Assembly: GCA_030062745.1 (NCBI GenBank)
Contig: CP099848.1
Span: 959,501 to 1,023,500, forward strand
DNA length: 64,000 nucleotides
Direction: 5' to 3'
Source: Capitulum mitella
Taxonomy: Eukaryota > Arthropoda > Thecostraca > Pollicipedomorpha > Pollicipedidae
Shown here: positions 1 to 12,715 of the stretch, piece after piece
Position numbering within the stretch: the stretch's first letter is position 1
Layout: each line of letters begins with the position of its first letter
Program-made: the position numbers and the translations under genes
Notes under the pieces: model-generated
Databases searched by the model: none
Seen by the model: only the letters and a program-made list of their open reading frames with translations
What the model was told of the DNA's origin: nothing

Positions 1-1716
1 AATCAGAACATACTGTTCTAGGGTTCCAAACCTAACTGACGTACGGTGATCTTCAGTCCATTTATCGAAGTCTCGGGCTCCATTATGGCGCCCTAGAAAG
101 GCCATTAACCATCTTGGATATACTCCTGGCTCATTCGTCGGTCGCAAATCTGACCCCCGATCGATGTTCATTTTCCAGTCCCTTTATATGTCTGCCGTCC
201 GCCTGCACAATGTTTCGTATACCCGACATCGCGCCGCGCCTTGCTACCTACCACACGAAGTACCCTCCCAAGTCCCAGCGAGTCCCACACAGGTGTGACA
301 CCTGCCATGGCTGTCGCACCGCTTCGGGCGCGCAACGTACCTGCCCCCCCCCCCCTGCTAACGGCAGGTCAAAGGGCGCCGCCCCCACAGCTGACTCGCC
401 TCAGGCGTAGAAGTGGGCCGCCGCTGCTCTGACGAAATGGTGGCCAATCCAAACGGAGAACACGTGCCGACGACATACCGCACGCACCGTTCGCGGTGTG
501 TATTCACGTGTACGGTGCGGCAGGCAAGCAGAACGAGGCTTTTGGGCCAACGTCAGCTAAGACGAAAACTAATAGTGCTGAGGGTGTTCAGTTCCACGGA
601 CTTCCATTCAAAATCATTGTGTTCTAAAGTCCGCAAGGCGAGTGATTTCGTACATCACTGGCCTCAGTAGAGTATCGTGAGAGAACGGGTTAATGTTCAG
701 AAACTGAACAGCTCCAACTGCGCTGCGTATATGGACGCCGTTTTCTGACTAAAAGCGTGCCTAAAAACAACACCATTAATGTGACAATTCGGCATCGAGA
801 AGACTGCTATTCCTTTAACTGGTGTAGTCCTTTATATGCATTTATTAAACCTCTGACGGCCGAAAACGAGGGACAATCCAAACCTGCCGCGGCTCGTACA
901 TCTCCGCTCCCGGAAGTAGGGCACATGTGCCGGAGCCGAGTCCGCCGGGAGGGTGACGTCATCAGAGGGAGCAACAAAGAGCCCTGTTTGCGTCCCGGGA
1001 CCCCCGACGGCGTCCCAGGGGACAAAGCCGGCCCGGAGCCAGAGGCCCTGCGCTACCGGATTTCGCTCAAAGGCCGGCTCTAAAAATCTGACGCGGGGTC
1101 TGTCAGGGTCGCTTCCACGCGAAAGATCACAATGTTTGGCTTTAAATCTAACGAAAATGGGCCGGGACGCGTATGGGTCGCGTTGTAATTTGTTTGCCGT
1201 CCGGTGTTTTTTTTTTAACAGTCTTGGTTCACCCGTCGCCTCGAGTTGTCCAAAAATCGCATGATTTGGTGGACTGGAGCCGGACTTCTGTCCGGAAAAT
1301 CAACCGCCTCATCAGCGAGCCTCGCTGATCCCCTGATTTGTGGGAGGCCAACAGGTTTCGGCCACGAGCTGTCGCCGGTTTTCGTGCGTAATCGCCTTTG
1401 CAAGACATACAGCATCTCTGGAGAAACAGACCCTGACGATCGCTTAGTGCTGGTCATGGCACTGGAACTTTTGAGAACTGGTGACTGTACAGACTTGGGA
1501 TGATGAGGACGAAGACAGGTTTATGCGAATGTGACTACGTGGCTGCCACAGGACTGAATACGTCAACACCAAGACGCACTAAAGGAGAGTAATTTGTACA
1601 TGCTTCCGGCTATACAAACTGGGCTTAAAGATCAATGCTTAATAGGAAAAAAAAAACACGAATAAGACAAAATAGTATGACGTGCCGACACGTCAAATGA
1701 CTATGACGACACAACA

Positions 1717-1789
1717 AGGACATACCTGTGGTAGATGAAAAGCTGAGTCACATCTTATCTAGACCCTTGATCTACCACAGACATGTCCT
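1717..1789. repeat. Imperfect inverted repeat (20-bp arms)
   Basis: The left arm at 1717-1736 (aggacatacctgtggtagat) pairs with the right arm at 1770-1789, with 18 of 20 positions complementary, around a 33-base loop. I see no target-site duplication or transposase frame beside it. It could be a small non-autonomous element, a transcribed hairpin, or chance. The arm match is directly visible; the function is unknown. Confidence 0.6.
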
Positions 1790-2039
1790 GCTGTGGATTA
1801 ATGCCCATTTCAGACATCAGCACTATCCCCGATTCGAAAAATTGGCATGGCTACAACACCGTGCTAGGTTTAGCTTTTCTATTACAAGATGTGTGGTGAA
1901 GTCATCAAGCCATTCTCGAACACTTTGCTGCCTTTTCATATGGAGCCAAGAGGCTGTCATAATCCCATTCCAAACGGCCATATTTGCCGTGCAAACAGAT
2001 GGTGGACACTCCTCGCCTCTCACGCCCAGATTCAACAGT

Positions 2040-2660
2040 CGTCCACCCCTCAGAGCGCGGCGGCCCTTTCGACGGACACCCTTCGACGTCGGCGGCCTTC
2101 CGCCCCACATCCGCGCGGGCCGCAGACTCGGCTGTTTTCTTGCGGTGGTGGCGGCGGCGGCGGCGGCGCGGCCGGCCAGCCGGCGGCAACACGGCGGGAT
2201 CAATAGCCCGCCTCCGGACGCCGGCGAAAGGCCCTCTCCGGCCGGCAGCTGGCCGCTCGCCGCGAGCCCTGATCGCCCGCGGGGGACCGGGTCCCGCCTC
2301 CGGGCGATGGGACCGCATCCCGCCGGCACCCACCGTCAAAAACGACGCGCGTGCGAACGCGGCGCGGGCGCGGCGATCACGCCGCGCCGGAGATCGGCCG
2401 CCCTCGGCGCCGCCCGCGCGGCCGTCCGCACATGGGGCCAATCAATAACGCATTGTGCGCGCGGCCGGGGCGGGCGGCCGGTGTTTGGACAGCGCCGATC
2501 GGAAGCGTCCCGCGTGCCGGCCCGGCCGCCTGCGTCGGTGACGCCGTGAGGGATCGGCGGCGACGGCGCCGACGGGGTCGTCGCGTCCGACGCGGACCGC
2601 TCGGGGGCCGGGAGCGGACTGGTGTCGCGGTGAGGCGCGGCAGGGTCGTGGGACGAATGG
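2040..2660. promoter_or_regulatory. CpG-island-like block with (GGC)n
   Basis: This is a dense GC- and CpG-rich block in otherwise moderate-GC DNA. It contains a GGC/GGT trinucleotide run near 2145-2170 and the motif CATTGTGCGCGCGGCC at 2451-2466, which recurs in other islands of this flank. No exon or start codon can be tied to it. It could be a promoter or enhancer of a gene outside the window, or part of a dispersed repeat. Confidence 0.4.
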
Positions 2661-5256
2661 TAGCCCGGGAAAACGCACGATAGGTGTCTGGTTCCATTAG
2701 TGTCCCATGCCGACGGGGTGTCTCTATGCCGCGCATCAGATGAGTAGCCCGTGGGACCTGTTTTTGATCTTTGGACTCCTGCGACTTGAACAATGGATGT
2801 TCAATCAATGCTTTTAAGAGAATGCCCCGTCACAAGAACCTGTATGTGACAAGCTGTGACCTTGAAATGGGCAACGTTGCTTATTCGCTAATCATGGACA
2901 TCATAAGCACACATCACTGGTACTGCGCTTGGCGGCAGTTAATATCAGCCCTGGCCGAGAAATGATGAATTTAGTCAAAATTACAACATCCATAATCCTG
3001 TCACTCCCAGCTACAAGTGACTGGCCGACGCTTTATCTACCAGAAACCATGTTTTGGAAACCAATTCACCAGGTACACGCTTTCTGGCTAATTATCTGTG
3101 ATTGAGCTAGACTTCAGGAAAAACTAGGTGAACAAACAACATACCGCGCGGAGGATAAGCATGGTCTGTGGCACTAAATATGCATACATTTCTGACGGAG
3201 AGATCAGGATCTCCTAAAGCGTAACGAATGGCCGTACTAACCACCACCCGCTACAGATACACATCATATTTACAAGCTGTATGGCGCTCAACAAACACCA
3301 CAACAACGTTCCTCTCTGTTCTTCCGGGGAAACAGTTCGACGTTGTTTTCAATGCGCTTTGAGCACACCAGACTTGGCTGCTGAAAGCATAATCTATTCC
3401 GGCAAAACTCCGGAACACTTAGATGAATTTATGAGCAACTGTTCGTGCCAGCCAGACAAGCTCGGAATGGCGTTTTTAGGCGCGCACCATTTACTCCATT
3501 ATGTTGTCTACATTAACTCTGACGCCCGGGGGAGGGATAAACTTGAATAGCAGGGACGCTGTCGCCGTCGGAGATACATCAAGAGGGGAGGATCCGTGCA
3601 AGTCTAGTCGTGGATTGCGCTGGACATTCGAGATGCATTCATGATACGGACGGCAGGAATTCCATGCAAGATTATCGGCTGCCAAGATGCCTTTGTTTGG
3701 TACAAAAGCTTCAGATGATTCTAAAGGCATATCGGACGAGTAAAGCCATCGGCTATCTCAAAGCACGATGCTCACACAGCGTCGTTACTCTGATCTATTA
3801 CTTCCATCTATTTTTTTCAGGCATATGGTACCGTCATACCCCCCCCCCGGAGTGCAGTGCAGAGATTTCTCTGTCCAGAACTCTTCAATTTGCAGGACTC
3901 TGTAAATCGTCCGATGTCATGGTCAAAGCAATCCTTCGCCAAAGCCGCATCCCTTTGAATGCACCTTCTTTGGTGAAATCGTGTCCAGCCTTACCGAAAG
4001 ACCCTCTTTAAGACTCGCAGAATAACTCCTGACTTCGAAGTTCGCGGAACGTGGAGGAATACTAATACGAATTCTATTCAGTGGTGCCCAGCTGGCAGAC
4101 CCGACCTGAACGTCGACACTGATAGTTCGCGTCGGAAAGGGAGCCAGAGACAGGGATTGGAACTAGGGGTTAAAACAGAACCGCGAAAACCGTCACCTCC
4201 TCACACAGGTCACCTTCACAGTGCGACCGTCGCCCTCATACCTCCCCGGGAGCCCGCCTGTGACCGCCACCGGCCAAAATTGGCACTTAAATCGATGGTT
4301 GCAGCCGGATGAGCATTGATTGAAGCTGATGCGGCCGCCAGAGCCGGCTGATTTCACAGGACGCTGTCACGCGTCGTCCGTGAACAGAATACCCACGTGA
4401 CGGCCACAGCGGCTGCAGGCACGGCCAGCGACAGGACCGCGGCACGGCCAGCATGCGCGGCGCCCAACTCATTCCCGACAGAATCGACTCATCAGCTGCG
4501 GGATGCATTGCAAATGACTCCTGTCCAGATGTCTGTCGCGTGTTCGGTGACGTCGATGGTATACGGGCTCCTGATATCGATGGCATTAATCATACACGTT
4601 CATGATCCAGGTATTCCGACACTGAAACGCGGAATGAAATTTTGACACTTACGTCCCTTGAAATTATTTGTTCCTACCGTTCCTCATCGTGCAAATGGAA
4701 TTTCATGTTCATTCAAGCGGACTTCAGTGCATTTAATCAGTAAAAATAACATTTGGTATGTACATCACTGCATACATATGATGATTACAATGTCTTGTTT
4801 ATCGCATCGTTAAAGAGGGATTAAATATTTCAGTATATAAATTGAAGCTATAAATATAAAAAAGACAGCAATATAAATTTCAAATATATATAAGGGAATA
4901 AATATTTCCTTCATTGGTAGAGGAATAAACTGTAGCATTTCTCAGCCACGCACTAACATTTTCATTAACGTAAAAACAAAAACAGTGTCGCATCCCCTCA
5001 GTACAAACGAGCCATTCCCCGCGGCTAGTGATACCCCTCCCTCAGCCGCGGTCCCGTCCCAGCACAGCTGGCGGGAGGCATATCCTGCTGTTCCTCCTCC
5101 GTCGCGGCCGCGCCGAACGGGACGCCTGTGATGGGCTGGGGCGGCCAGAGGCGTCCAGCCCTATCCAGCCACGCCGGCCGGTAATTGGATCACAAACGAC
5201 CGGCGATCCTGCAATAATCCTCCCGCCCGCCGCCGGCGATCAATAGCTGCACTCTT

Positions 5257-5945
5257 ACACCGACCGTCCGGCCTACCGTACACCGACCGTCCGGTCTGCG
5301 GTGTGTCGGCTGTCCAGCTTTCAGAGTGCCGACCATCCTGTCTGCGGTGTATCGACTTCGCGATGCACGATGTAAACCGGACGGTCGGTGACCGAACGTC
5401 CGGTTTACAGTACACTGGCCGTCCAATCTACAGCACAGTACACCGACCGTCCGGTCCACAATAGATTGGCCGTCCGGTCTTTGGTACAAAGACCATCCTG
5501 TCTGCAGCGCGCCGATCGTCCGGTCTAACAGTTCACCGGCCGTCCGGTCTACAATACACCAACCACTCGGTTCACAATACACCGACCGTCGGTCTACAAT
5601 ACATCGGCCGTCCGGTCTACAGCACACTGACCGTCTGGTCTACAGTGTATCGACCGTCCGGTCTTTAGTACACCGACTGTCCTGTTTACAATACGCCGAC
5701 TGTCCGATCTACAGTACGACCATCTACAGTACGCCGACCGTCTGGTCTACAGAACACCGGTCCCCGGCCTTCAGGGTACGCGGAAAGCCCGGTCTACAGT
5801 ACACCGACCGTCCGGTCCGTACACCGGCTGTCCGGTCTACAGTACACCGACCGTTCGGTCTACTGTACACAAGCCGTCCGGTCCTACAATACACCGGCTG
5901 CGCACTCTACAACGTACCGACTGTCCGGTCTCTAGTGCAATTTTT
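5257..5945. repeat. Minisatellite, about 23-bp unit
   Basis: Around 28 diverged tandem copies of a 22-24 bp unit are present. The unit is built on the quasi-palindrome GACCGTCCGGTC followed by a TACAGTACAC-type spacer. Copies are clearest between 5257 and 5945 and decay into looser tac-rich versions to about 6130. The open frames across it are by-products of the repeat. The spacing is continuous with no unique spacers, so it is not a CRISPR array. Confidence 0.9.
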
Positions 5946-6020
5946 GTACGGTCTACAGTACACTGATTGCCTACACTGTACACTGATCTACGGTACACTG
6001 ACCTACAACACACCGGAAAG

Positions 6021-9000
6021 TGCAGCTAACAGTACAACGACTGTACGGACTACGATACATTTACTGTTCAGTTCACAATCCACGGGCACGATACGACACA
6101 GAGGTACGGACTACGATACAGAGAATTTCGGTCCACAGAAAGGTGTGACGACTGTCGAGTTGACTGGAGAGCAGAAGCACCAGCACGGACTCAGCTCACT
6201 GGCTGTACGGTTTATGGAGAGCGAAAGCCCACCGGCCGGTCCTCAGTTTTTCCGGCTGTCCGGTCCAGGGCACGCCCGATGATGGCGTAGAGTTAATTGA
6301 CAATCTGTCCCACCGAGTGGCACAGACTGCGCGGACACACGCTCTGTCCGGCCGGAGTGGTTCGCCCACTGACGGGCCCACGGAGTGATACAACCACACG
6401 TCGGGCAACGGAACGGTGCAGGGCCACGAAACAGTCCAGAGTGTGGTACACGGAGTGCACATCTCACTACAGAAATGGTGCAGAATTTGGCCCACGGAGC
6501 AGATATCTGACTACTGGGCCTAGGGTGCGTGAGCGTGCACTGTTAACATGGAGGAATCTGCGAGTTAATGCGTTAGGTTCGTGTTGTATGACCTTTAGTA
6601 CTGACAGCCATTTAATGCGTGAACATTTATACTTAATGGCCTATTTGAACATAGTGTTTAGGCCAACACGATTTTATTACCGGTTGTAAAACGGTTAAGA
6701 CATCAGTGGTTGCGATTTAGCGTTCGAGAGTCTGATTCTCGATTCGTCTCCTACCTTTCTGAAGCATCACAGTTTCCCAAAGGAGAATAATGATATGTTT
6801 CCGACCGTTCAACATTTTGGGTTCCAATTTATTTATTTGAAACTCTCCACAAAACCACTCCATTTCCATTCAAAATGTGAAGGTGTATTTCCCATTGCTA
6901 CGTTTGCTCATGCCAAATAAAAGAGCATAATTATTTGCTGCCAATTTATCCCAGTGAAAAACACAAGACAAAATGATTTCATCTTAGTTCTGCTGTTTCA
7001 CCATTCCCGTCAGGGTTCTATCTATCATGCTTTCATTAGCATATTCTATCATGCTTCCATTTTTAGGACGAATCCAAATAGGAGCATTTACGATAAAAGC
7101 CGGAAAGTTTGATGCAACTCAACAACCGTGGGTACTATCTTTGTTAATGCAGGTGCAGCGTGAGACGGAAATATCTTCAGGCTTTTATCGTTTGCCGTTA
7201 AATGGGCCAGAAACAAGCGGAGCCAGTCGGTTATCCTCCTCTTCCGCCGAGAAGTTTCGCCTGCCATCCCGCAGGCCACAACACCGCCCGAGGCAGCGTG
7301 CAAGATGGCGGGATTTATTTGTTTGGCGGGCGGGCGGCGGCGTTTGGCATTTTCCGACAGCCGTCGTCCATCGCGGCCAGATTGGCTAATTTACAAACGA
7401 GTCGTCGGCCCCCGGCTCTCCAGCGCTCTCTGATTTCAGGCCGCCGCTTTACGGCCGCCGCGTGCAAAACGGCCTCGGCTCAGAAGCGCAGGCCGGCGTC
7501 GGATTCCAGCTTCAGCTACCTACAACGCCACGGCCCGTCCAAGCCCCGAAGGGGCCTGTAATGAGCTCCGCATGAGCGGGAGTCGGTCCGGAGGATTAGT
7601 ACCGCCGCCGGGCGCCAACAAGCCCGTACATCAATACCAATCAGAGATAACGTCAGGGTCAGGGGTCAAATGACTTACTTCCACTTTCGGTCTCGGGTTT
7701 ACATCGCCGAGGCCCGTCGTCTGGGCTGAGCTAGCTATTGCGTGCGGGCCACGTCAGGGTCGCCACTGAATGCAGCGGTTCCAGTGGGCGAGAGGTGGTC
7801 TCATTTGTCCCGCTTGTGGTGCGTTGTAAACTTGTTTTTCGAAACCATCTAATGCAACGACAACCGCAACATGCCACGCAAGCGAGCCATCGGAACGAAA
7901 ACAATTGACAACTGAACATGTGCGGGGGCAAAAAGGTGCCCAGCAGTGCAATAGACACTGGCTATTGATTATGCATCAGAAAAAGTGCCTAATCATCTGT
8001 AAAATATCGCGTTTCAGCAAGACAAACACATCAAGGCTATGGCAACCACTGCATCAGCAATTCAGGTTGAGAGACATAGTAGCTCAGATTTCCATACACT
8101 TTCCCTTTCTAAACAGTGATGGCTTAAAATGTCGAATATTCCACAACGGTTCGAAGTTTAAGAGTGCCATGGAGTCGGATTTCACAGTACACATGTTAAC
8201 GAATACATGGCGGGCGTTGCAAATTGCAGCAGCTTACGGTATGCTGGCTCTTTCTCTAACGCAGCATACGTTGTGGCAAAGTCGCTGACGATGAAAGCTT
8301 ACGAGACGAAAGTCCTGCCGCTGGTCGATTCGGTCTATGTCACAATTTTCTGGTCGCGGCCTAGCCAGGCGTGTTGTGGTTACCGCTCATCGCCCGCCAC
8401 ACATGTCACAACACGCCTCACCGGCTCCGCTTGTAGGACGATTAACGGCAGAGTGAACAGAACGCAACTATGGCATCACTTTAACCAGGTCCCACTCAGA
8501 GCGCAGCCCCTCTCATCGGAGCTGATTTCCTCGGTCAGGTGTCTCGGAGCCGGCAACGGTCGGCGAGTGTTGACTCAGGCTGTCACGCGGACAGATTTAC
8601 TCGACAAAGCCCTCTGAGCCGCCACAATAAGCCCGACTGATGGCCGCGCGGAAACAACAGACACTGTCAGCCGTCGAAACTCACCCTTAGGTAGTGGCCT
8701 GCACTGTTGAAACGGCTGGGGGGAGAGCAAACCGTCAGGCAGCGGCGGAGCCATCGGAGGGGCGAGGGGGGGGGAGCGGGAGCAGCTCCCCCAAGCCAGG
8801 GAAAATTGAACATTATCCGAAGGGCGATGCATAAAAAGACAGGACTCGAAAATAACGTTTTCCCCGCTGTCCTGAATACGCGGTGCCGCCTCTGCCACCA
8901 GATGAAGAAGAAAGGACTTACCTTGAGTGACCTACACCTACTAAATGACTAACAAGGATACGGGAGGTGAGGGGAGGGCATGCCGCTGCTCACGCCCAAT

Positions 9001-10886
9001 TTTTTCTGAAATTTAATATTGACGCTATGAGCGTTGACTGGAAAGAATTGACACAGCACACCTTTTGCCCCCCTCCTCGCCAACCGCGGAGGAGTTTCCG
9101 CACCCCTGATGACTACACTACTAAGTTACATTTTAATGCTTACTATATAATACACTTTTTGTTGAAAAGCCATGTTTGTCATTGTCGGTAAAGACTTAAG
9201 GCAGTTGAACACTACTACTATGCATCTATGCATCAATGACTCCCAAGCCTCGAAGGCCGAACTAAAATAAGACTTGACTCGCAGACAATGTAGCCATTTA
9301 AACAAAATGGGACGACATCCCGTGCACAGAGCGTGTGGAACGACAATAACCAGCAGCTTAATAGAAACTGCGCCCAACACCAATGATTAGCCGCCTTGTG
9401 TCAGTTAGGCTCTGAATCGTTTGACATGGCATTCACATGGTGCGTCTTCGACGTTCTCAGGCAAATCGTGAGAGCTACGCGCCGCCGTCAGGGTTCCCAT
9501 GCAGAACGGCCATTACAGGGCACTAACGCTCGAACAAGAACCCTAGAAAGACTACCGCCTTGGTCACCGACCATCCCCGGCGCCCTCCGCAGTCTACACG
9601 TGTACTGTGGTCCGTGCGCCGAGGGAGCCGAGCAAGTAAAAAAGACCGCCATCCCTGCCGCTGTGTTCGGCGGCCACGGTCTGCCCGTTCTCCCCGATGT
9701 GGGCGGACACATGGGGCGGCCCGCCACTGTGAAGGCGCGACGATTGCCTATCGGCGGAGCGGGCCTTCGCGCAGGTGCGATTCTCGCTGTCCTCCGTCGC
9801 CGCCAGGGGCCGCCAGATGTCTGATCCCCGACTTGTTACGGCCTCAGAGGCCCGGACGGCCACAAAGGGTGCCGTAAACGATTCTATTATGGAGGCGCCA
9901 CCCCTCTCGACAAATTGAGCGCAGACGCCGCCCACGGTGGTAAAGAAATCTGCGACCAACCAAACTCCAGAGAGAGGCGCCCGCCGAAATCTGATCTAGA
10001 TGGAGGAGATGATGGTGTAACGTTTCTGGCCTCCGCCCGAAGGCACGAAACTAATTTTGTTCGCGTGTGTTTCTCCAAGTGCGTTGGGCAGATAACCATT
10101 TCTGTGATGGATCGCAAAGTCCCGAGGCCATAATTACATGTAATCACGCTCCAAACATCTGCTAGTTAAAAGCCATTGGAGCTTTTATCGTGCAGTTTCG
10201 GCGTTGCGAAACCTTCCAAGGATCCACGTCTTTTCGTTGCAAATCATCGTAAAGTTGAAGTCTCCTGCCCGGACAATCACGTTGATGATTCAGTCCTGAT
10301 GAGCGCGGGAGACTGCATTTCAGCACACGTGCCACCCTCGCTTCATAAACGTCGCATGCGCTGCTCCGACTTCGCCGCATTGCTCCTGCTTCACGGCCCA
10401 GTGGTAACGCTTCGCAGAGGCAATGTGAGTTTCGTATCTCGGGGGTTCAGACGCCGCGCGCCACGGCAAACATCCAGCGCCCGCCGCGACGCTGACGGGA
10501 TAACAACCGAGCCCCAACCGCGATCGAAATGATCGAACCCGACCCGATCAAACCCGACCCCAGCGTTGTTATCGCCGAGCATCGGCCTGACCATCGTCCG
10601 CCGTCCTCCGATTCGGCCGCCGTCCGGCCGGCCGGCACTGACCTTTCGCGTCATCTCCGGCCGCCTCCGCCGAGTTTCTCGCGCGATAAGGCCGCGATCC
10701 GCCGAGCTCAGGCGCCGAATTCACCGCGACGCATTCCGAGCCGCGCAAATAAAGTCAGCGTCCATTGTGCGCGGCCGCGTCCCGGCGCAAACACCTGGCC
10801 CGGTCGGCGCGGCGGCACTGCGTTCCACGGCTGGCGGCGCAACGCTCTCACGCGTCCTGCCTCGCCGAGCGCCGCTCGGTGACTGA

Positions 10887-10919
<33 letters not shown>

Positions 10920-12329
10920 GAGCGACGACAACGGCGGCGGCGGCGGCTGCGGCGGCTGCGCGCTGGGGCAGCGGGGCGCAGACTGGAGCGCCCGGCGTAC
11001 ATCGACGGGGCGTGCTCGACGAGATGAAGCGATGGGACTGGAGAGGCGGACGGGACGGCCGGGGCACGGCGGAATCGACAGGAAGCCGAACGTGAGGGCT
11101 GTCAGCGAGAGTCGATTGGGAAGTGCCAACTGTCAGCTGATGAGGTGACAGTCGAGAATAATCAAAAGTTAACATATGATGATGCCAGGTAAGCGAAAAG
11201 TTTTAAATGGGCATGATTAAGGAAGCTGGGCCACAACATTTCAAGAAACTTTCGGGTTTAAAGGGAAGTTTTGGAGGTTACGGAAACCATTCATCGAATT
11301 TAACCGCTCTGCATATTTGCTCAATCGGGACCATCGCCACTGTTCCTGGAAACGGCTGTCGACAGGTCCGTGCTGTTACATCAAATGTCACTGACTGACA
11401 GTTTTCAGGAAAGACCGCGCTGGCCCTAAATCGATCGATACGGCAAATGTCAAACTGCTTGAAGTTCTGCATACCGAGGTGGCAGGCACCCAAACATCGA
11501 CCCGGCATTCCAACGAAAACGTTCGTTCGCCGTCGTGACGATGCATCAACCAAACGTGCAGCCCAACAGAGTCAGCCGTGTGGAATTCGGACGTCGCGTT
11601 CCCGGCCTTGCGGCCACGAAACGGCAAACATCCACCCGCCGGACGCTGTGCCGGGACGCGGCCGTCCTCTTCCGCCGGAGGTTCTGCCGTGTCTGCCGGC
11701 GACGCGGCGTTGCCCGGCGTCTGATGAATGTGGCGCCCGCCTGCCCGGCCGGTTATCGACGGCCGAGAAATGCACGCAGGACGAGGCGGCTGCGTGACGC
11801 TTTCTTAACGGTTTTTAGCGGATGTCGCCACGTCAGTTGGCCGTCAAAAGTAGGGACAGATCAGCTATAAAGCCAAACAGTCGAACTTCCGGTTCGGGTT
11901 TCACGAGAACAAGCTGCATATTGCAAGTTACTGGGGATACAGTTAATTTAGCCTCAGGCCTTCATGTCAAAATCTTTCTTTAGTAATTATTGGGGTCTGT
12001 TTTTTTTCTCGTAATAGGCCTAATACTCGTTTCGTAACTCGTTAACGGCAATTTTTCCTTTTGAAGCCGGGCTCCAAGTTTCTCTCGACTTCTCTTAAAC
12101 TAATTGGGCTAAAGCGAAAGCAATCTGCCCCTGGGCAAACAGGAACCTCTCCTCTCCGCGCCGGTTGACGGCCACTTCGTCTGGCCGTCCCCACCGACAA
12201 CAACATCCAATCTTAATTAAAACACGCGGCCCCGGATGTAGACAGAGCTGGCCATCGTAGCCAGACAATGGGCTCGTTACGGCAGGCTCATCTCCTGTGC
12301 CGTCCCGGCCGCTGCGCTCTGTCCGGGTC
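6021..12329. other. Gene-free stretch with scattered CpG-rich islands
   Basis: I see no supportable gene. CpG-rich blocks lie at about 7200-7560, 10440-11120 and 11560-11800, with AT-richer plain DNA between them. The 10.4-11.1 kb block contains an uninterrupted (CGG)n run at about 10887-10918. Open frames in the islands occur on both strands and show no recognisable domain. Confidence 0.55.
10440..11120. promoter_or_regulatory. CpG island with (CGG)n tract
   Basis: This is one of the strongest CpG-rich blocks in the window. It has a pure CGG trinucleotide tract of about eleven units at 10887-10918, followed by interrupted CGG/GGC repeats to about 10960. The motif CCATTGTGCGCGGCCG lies at 10762-10777. 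It may be a promoter or first exon of a gene I cannot resolve; no splice-consistent coding exon was found. Confidence 0.4.
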
Positions 12330-12715
12330 GCCGGAGCTTGTTCCGGAGCGGACAGGACCGCGGACAGGGCCGCGGACAGGACCGCGGGACGGAGGCCTGG
12401 GGATCGGGGGAGGGCAGGTTCGGAGACCGCTGGACCAGGGACCGATCCGAGAGGGGCCGCACGATCAAAGACCGGACCGGCGCGGTGGTCGGGTCGGAGA
12501 CTGCGCCAGAGGCCGAGGATCGGGCAGGACGGGGACCGCAGGACCAGGGACAGGGCCGCAAGGACTGCAGGACCAGGGACAGGGCCAGGAGGAACCGCAG
12601 GACCAGGGGCAAGGCAGGAGGGACCGCAGGACCAGGGACAGGGCCAGGAGGGACCGCAGGACCAGGGACAGGACCGGGAGGGACCGCAGATCAGGGACCG
12701 GACCAGTGACTGGAC
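12330..12715. repeat. G-rich minisatellite (GGACCAGGGACAGG)
   Basis: Diverged tandem repeats are based on GGACCAGGGACAGGGCC and GGACCGC-type modules with a period of roughly 27-30 bp. They give a strong G-versus-C strand bias on the plus strand. The open frames on both strands (up to about 215 residues) are low-complexity translations of the repeat, not genes. Confidence 0.85.

Larger units (their letters stand above)
1..5256. other. Gene-free flank, 5' part
   Basis: No open frame here looks like a conserved protein or carries a convincing exon structure. The longest frames (for example 1728-2549) lie in GC-rich DNA where stops are rare in all frames, and overlapping frames on both strands are equally open. 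The stretch holds an imperfect inverted repeat at 1717-1789 and a CpG-rich island at about 2040-2660, described separately. Between 4680 and 5000 the DNA is AT-rich and without recognisable features. Confidence 0.6.

Noticed and set aside
1728..2549. 273-codon plus-strand open frame
   Set aside because: It lies in a CpG island where overlapping frames on both strands are equally open; the Arg/Ala/Gly-rich composition reflects base content.
5257..5945. Possible CRISPR-like array
   Set aside because: Units are contiguous diverged tandem copies with no unique spacers, in eukaryotic DNA.
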